Shown here: piece by piece, positions 62,133 through 64,000 of the stretch
Layout: each line of letters starts with the position of its first letter
How positions within the stretch are numbered: position 1 is the stretch's first letter
DNA from: Zoogloeaceae bacterium
GTDB lineage: Bacteria > Pseudomonadota > Gammaproteobacteria > Burkholderiales > Rhodocyclaceae
Direction: 5' to 3'
DNA: 64,000 bases
Assembly: GCA_024235595.1 (NCBI GenBank)
Contig: JACKMC010000001.1
Span: forward strand, 806,001 to 870,000
The notes under the pieces: model-generated
What the model saw: only the letters and a program-made list of their open reading frames with translations
Told to the model about the DNA's origin: nothing
Database searches by the model: none
Translations under genes and position numbers: made by a program

Positions 62133-63101
62133 ATGAACAAACTCACATCCATCGCAGCAGCAATGACGCTGGGCGCTTCGTTGCTGAGCGCCCCGGTACA
62201 GGCCGAGACCAAGTTCGTCACCATCGGCACCGGCGGGGTCACCGGGGTGTATTACGCCGCCGGTGGCGCGATCTGCCGCCTCATGAACAAGGACCGCGCC
62301 ACGCATGGCATCCGCTGCTCGGTCGAATCGACGGGCGGCTCGGTCTATAACATCAACACCATCAAGGGCGGCGAACTCGACTTCGGCGTGGCCCAGTCCG
62401 ACGCCCAGTACAACGCCGTCAAGGGCATCGGCCAGTTCAAGGATGCCGGTGCGATGGGCGAGCTGCGCGCGGTGTTCTCGATCCACCCCGAGCCGCTCAT
62501 GGTGCTGGCCCGCAAGGAAGCCGGCGTCACCAAGATCGAGGACTTCAAGGGCAAGCGCTTCAACGTCGGCAACCCCGGCTCGGGCACCCGCGCCACCATG
62601 GACGGGCTGATGGCCGCGCTGGGCATGAAGATGTCGGACTTCTCGCTGGCCTCCGAGCTCAAGGCCGACGAGCACGGCGCGGCGCTGTGCGACAACAAGA
62701 TCGACGGCTTCGCCTACGTGGTCGGCAACCCCTCGGCCAACATCCAGGATCCGACCACCACCTGTGGCGCCAAGCTGGTGAACGTGACCGGACCGGTGGT
62801 CGACAAGCTGATCAAGGAATATCCCTACTACGCCGTGGCGACCGTGCCGGGCGGCACCTATGCGAACAACCCCGACGCCATCAAGACCTACGGCGTGGTG
62901 GCCAGCTTCGTGAGCTCCAGCAAGGTCTCCAACGACGTCGTCTATACGCTGGTCAAGGCGGTGTTCGAGAACTTCGACGACTTCAAGAAGCTGCACCCGG
63001 CCTTCGCCAACCTCGAGCCCAAGGACATGATCAAGGCCGGTCTGTCCGCCCCGCTGCATGACGGCGCCGTCAAGTACTACAAGGAAAAGGGCTGGATGTA
63101 A
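62133..63101 (+). CDS. TAXI-family TRAP transporter substrate-binding protein
   Basis: 322 residues. Signal peptide ends APVQAE; mature TKFVTIGTGGVTGVYYAAGGAICRLMNKDR is the TAXI signature, followed by CSVESTGGSVYNINTIKGGELDFGVAQSD and FNVGNPGSGTRATMDGLMAALG. Periplasmic receptor for a dicarboxylate or amino acid such as glutamate. AGGAGAGAATCGACT-ATG. The permease gene follows after two hairpins. Confidence 0.93.
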   Translation: MNKLTSIAAAMTLGASLLSAPVQAETKFVTIGTGGVTGVYYAAGGAICRLMNKDRATHGIRCSVESTGGSVYNINTIKGGELDFGVAQSDAQYNAVKGIGQFKDAGAMGELRAVFSIHPEPLMVLARKEAGVTKIEDFKGKRFNVGNPGSGTRATMDGLMAALGMKMSDFSLASELKADEHGAALCDNKIDGFAYVVGNPSANIQDPTTTCGAKLVNVTGPVVDKLIKEYPYYAVATVPGGTYANNPDAIKTYGVVASFVSSSKVSNDVVYTLVKAVFENFDDFKKLHPAFANLEPKDMIKAGLSAPLHDGAVKYYKEKGWM

Positions 63102-63115
63102 GCCCTCACAGGCCA

Positions 63116-63165
63116 GGGGATACCGTGTAACTGCGGTGTCCCCGACCGGCCCCGGGGCCGGTCGG
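63116..63165 (+). promoter_or_regulatory. Two adjacent hairpins between TAXI and permease genes
   Basis: GGGGATACCG/CGGTGTCCCC (63116-63143, one wobble pair) touches the perfect 24-bp palindrome CCGACCGGCCCC/GGGGCCGGTCGG (63142-63165). They overlap by two bases so could be alternative folds. No U-tract follows; likely a message-stabilising or attenuating element favouring the binding protein. Confidence 0.55.
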
Positions 63166-63238
63166 CCGTGTTCATGCAAGTTCGCTCTGAAACTCGCGTT
63201 CGCCCGGTTTATGGCCGGCTCATAAGGAAGGGGGCAAC

Positions 63239-64000
63239 ATGGCCGCTGAAATGAAAAAACCCGCGCACCATCAGCTTACGGACGAAGAGCTGAAGCAGAT
63301 CGTCGCGGAAGCCGATACGGGTGGCCGAAAGCCCACTGGTGCCGTTGCGACGGCGATGTTGATCACCGCGCTGTGTTGGTCGCTGTTTCAGGTGTGGATT
63401 GCATCACCGGCACCTTTCACCTTCGGCATCTTCGTTTTCAACGATACGGAATCGCGCTCGATTCATCTGGCCTTCGCCGTCTTTTTGGCCTTCCTTGCGT
63501 ATCCCTTCTCGAAAAGTTCGCCACGCGAGTACGTGCCAGCGCTCGATTGGGTCCTTGCGGTTGTCGGTGCCTTCTGCGCCGCCTATCTGTTCCTCTTCTA
63601 TTCCGAACTGGCGGCACGACCCGGCCAGCCCACGACCTTGGACCTTGTCGTGGCGGTGCTCGGCATGGCCCTGCTGCTGGAAGCGGCGCGCCGGGCCCTC
63701 GGCCTTCCGATGGTGATTCTGGCGCTCGTCTTCATCGTCTATATCTTCGGCGGGCCCCACATGCCCGACATGATTGCCCACAAGGGTGCGTCGCTCTCCA
63801 AGGGCATGGGGCACCTGTGGCTGACTACCGAAGGCGTGTTTGGCGTGGCGCTGGGGGTATCCTCCGGATTCATCTTCCTGTTCGTGCTTTTCGGCGCCCT
63901 GCTCGAGACCGCGGGTGCGGGAAACTATTTCATCAAGAGCGCCGTCGGCCTGCTCGGCCATCTGCGCGGCGGCCCGGCCAAGGCCGCGGTGCTGGCCTCT
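63239..64000 (+). CDS. TRAP transporter fused permease (4TM/12TM), partial
   Basis: 254 residues seen, running off the right edge without a stop. Starts MAAEMKKPAHHQLTDEELK; AAGGGGG ribosome-binding site. Hydrophobic helices appear from about residue 40; DWVLAVVGAFCAAYLFLFY and PMVILALVFIVYIFGGPHMPD belong to the DctQ-like part, and EGVFGVALGVSSGFIFLFVLFGALLETAGAGNYFIKSA begins the DctM-like part. DctMQ fusions of this type partner TAXI receptors, as here. Confidence 0.9.
   Translation, partial: MAAEMKKPAHHQLTDEELKQIVAEADTGGRKPTGAVATAMLITALCWSLFQVWIASPAPFTFGIFVFNDTESRSIHLAFAVFLAFLAYPFSKSSPREYVPALDWVLAVVGAFCAAYLFLFYSELAARPGQPTTLDLVVAVLGMALLLEAARRALGLPMVILALVFIVYIFGGPHMPDMIAHKGASLSKGMGHLWLTTEGVFGVALGVSSGFIFLFVLFGALLETAGAGNYFIKSAVGLLGHLRGGPAKAAVLAS

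Overview
The window is high-GC DNA with dense short-gap operons. It suggests a betaproteobacterium of the Rhodocyclales type (Thauera, Azoarcus or Aromatoleum-like). This is inferred from a class I PHA synthase, a Burkholderia-type porin, a pseudoazurin, LiuR/AcuR-type acyl-CoA regulation, tct and TRAP uptake systems and LutABC. There is no rRNA, CRISPR array, phage or transposase; one tRNA-Leu(GAG) is present.

Layout. 1-4.5 kb: a decayed D-amino-acid dehydrogenase (runs off the left edge) with a divergent LysR regulator, a BtuF-like binding protein, an MscS channel and an orphan PIN-domain protein. 4.5-7.5 kb: phaC with an MBL hydrolase on the minus strand. 7.6-18.5 kb: a LiuR-like MerR regulator, a clear palindromic operator, then a long plus-strand acyl-CoA catabolism block (two hotdog thioesterases, GNAT-carbonic anhydrase fusion, thiolase, LysE exporter, HCCA isomerase, LOG protein, PaiB-like protein, enoyl-CoA hydratase, DUF4126, acyl-CoA synthetase, HMG-CoA lyase), followed by two tiny DUF1289 proteins. 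18.9-22.7 kb: a Ser/Thr kinase plus TssQ-like lipoprotein facing a PP2C phosphatase plus FHA protein, i.e. a T6SS-style phospho-switch with no T6SS in view. 22.8-28.3 kb: MBL hydrolase, rapZ, NusG-II/Gx-transporter pair, histidine phosphatase, methyltransferase, Tat-exported dienelactone hydrolase. 28.4-37.5 kb: tctCBA, TctDE two-component system, a lone ABC binding protein, an AbrB-type transporter, PrpF isomerase and a VOC protein, read as a tricarboxylate uptake and isomerisation locus.

37.7-44 kb: pseudoazurin, SRPBCC protein, a second beta-carbonic anhydrase, a stand-alone citrate-synthase-like domain, a porin, and then about 1.7 kb of tandem non-coding repeats carrying conserved hairpins and two identical 143-bp palindromic elements. 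44-49.2 kb: AcuR/AcuI pair, AhpD-like protein, FMN reductase, pirin, LysR and a basic periplasmic protein. 49.5-52.3 kb: lutABC. 52.5 kb: tRNA-Leu; then AsmA.

54.9-61.3 kb: a four-gene minus-strand operon (nitrilase, ATP-grasp ligase with an optional membrane anchor, C45 NTN-hydrolase, large Orn/Lys/Arg decarboxylase). This is the best candidate for an uncharacterised pathway, probably on amidated amino acids or polyamines. It is followed by an 800-bp regulatory-looking gap and a TAXI-type TRAP transporter that runs off the right edge. All functions are inferred from sequence patterns only; no searches were run.
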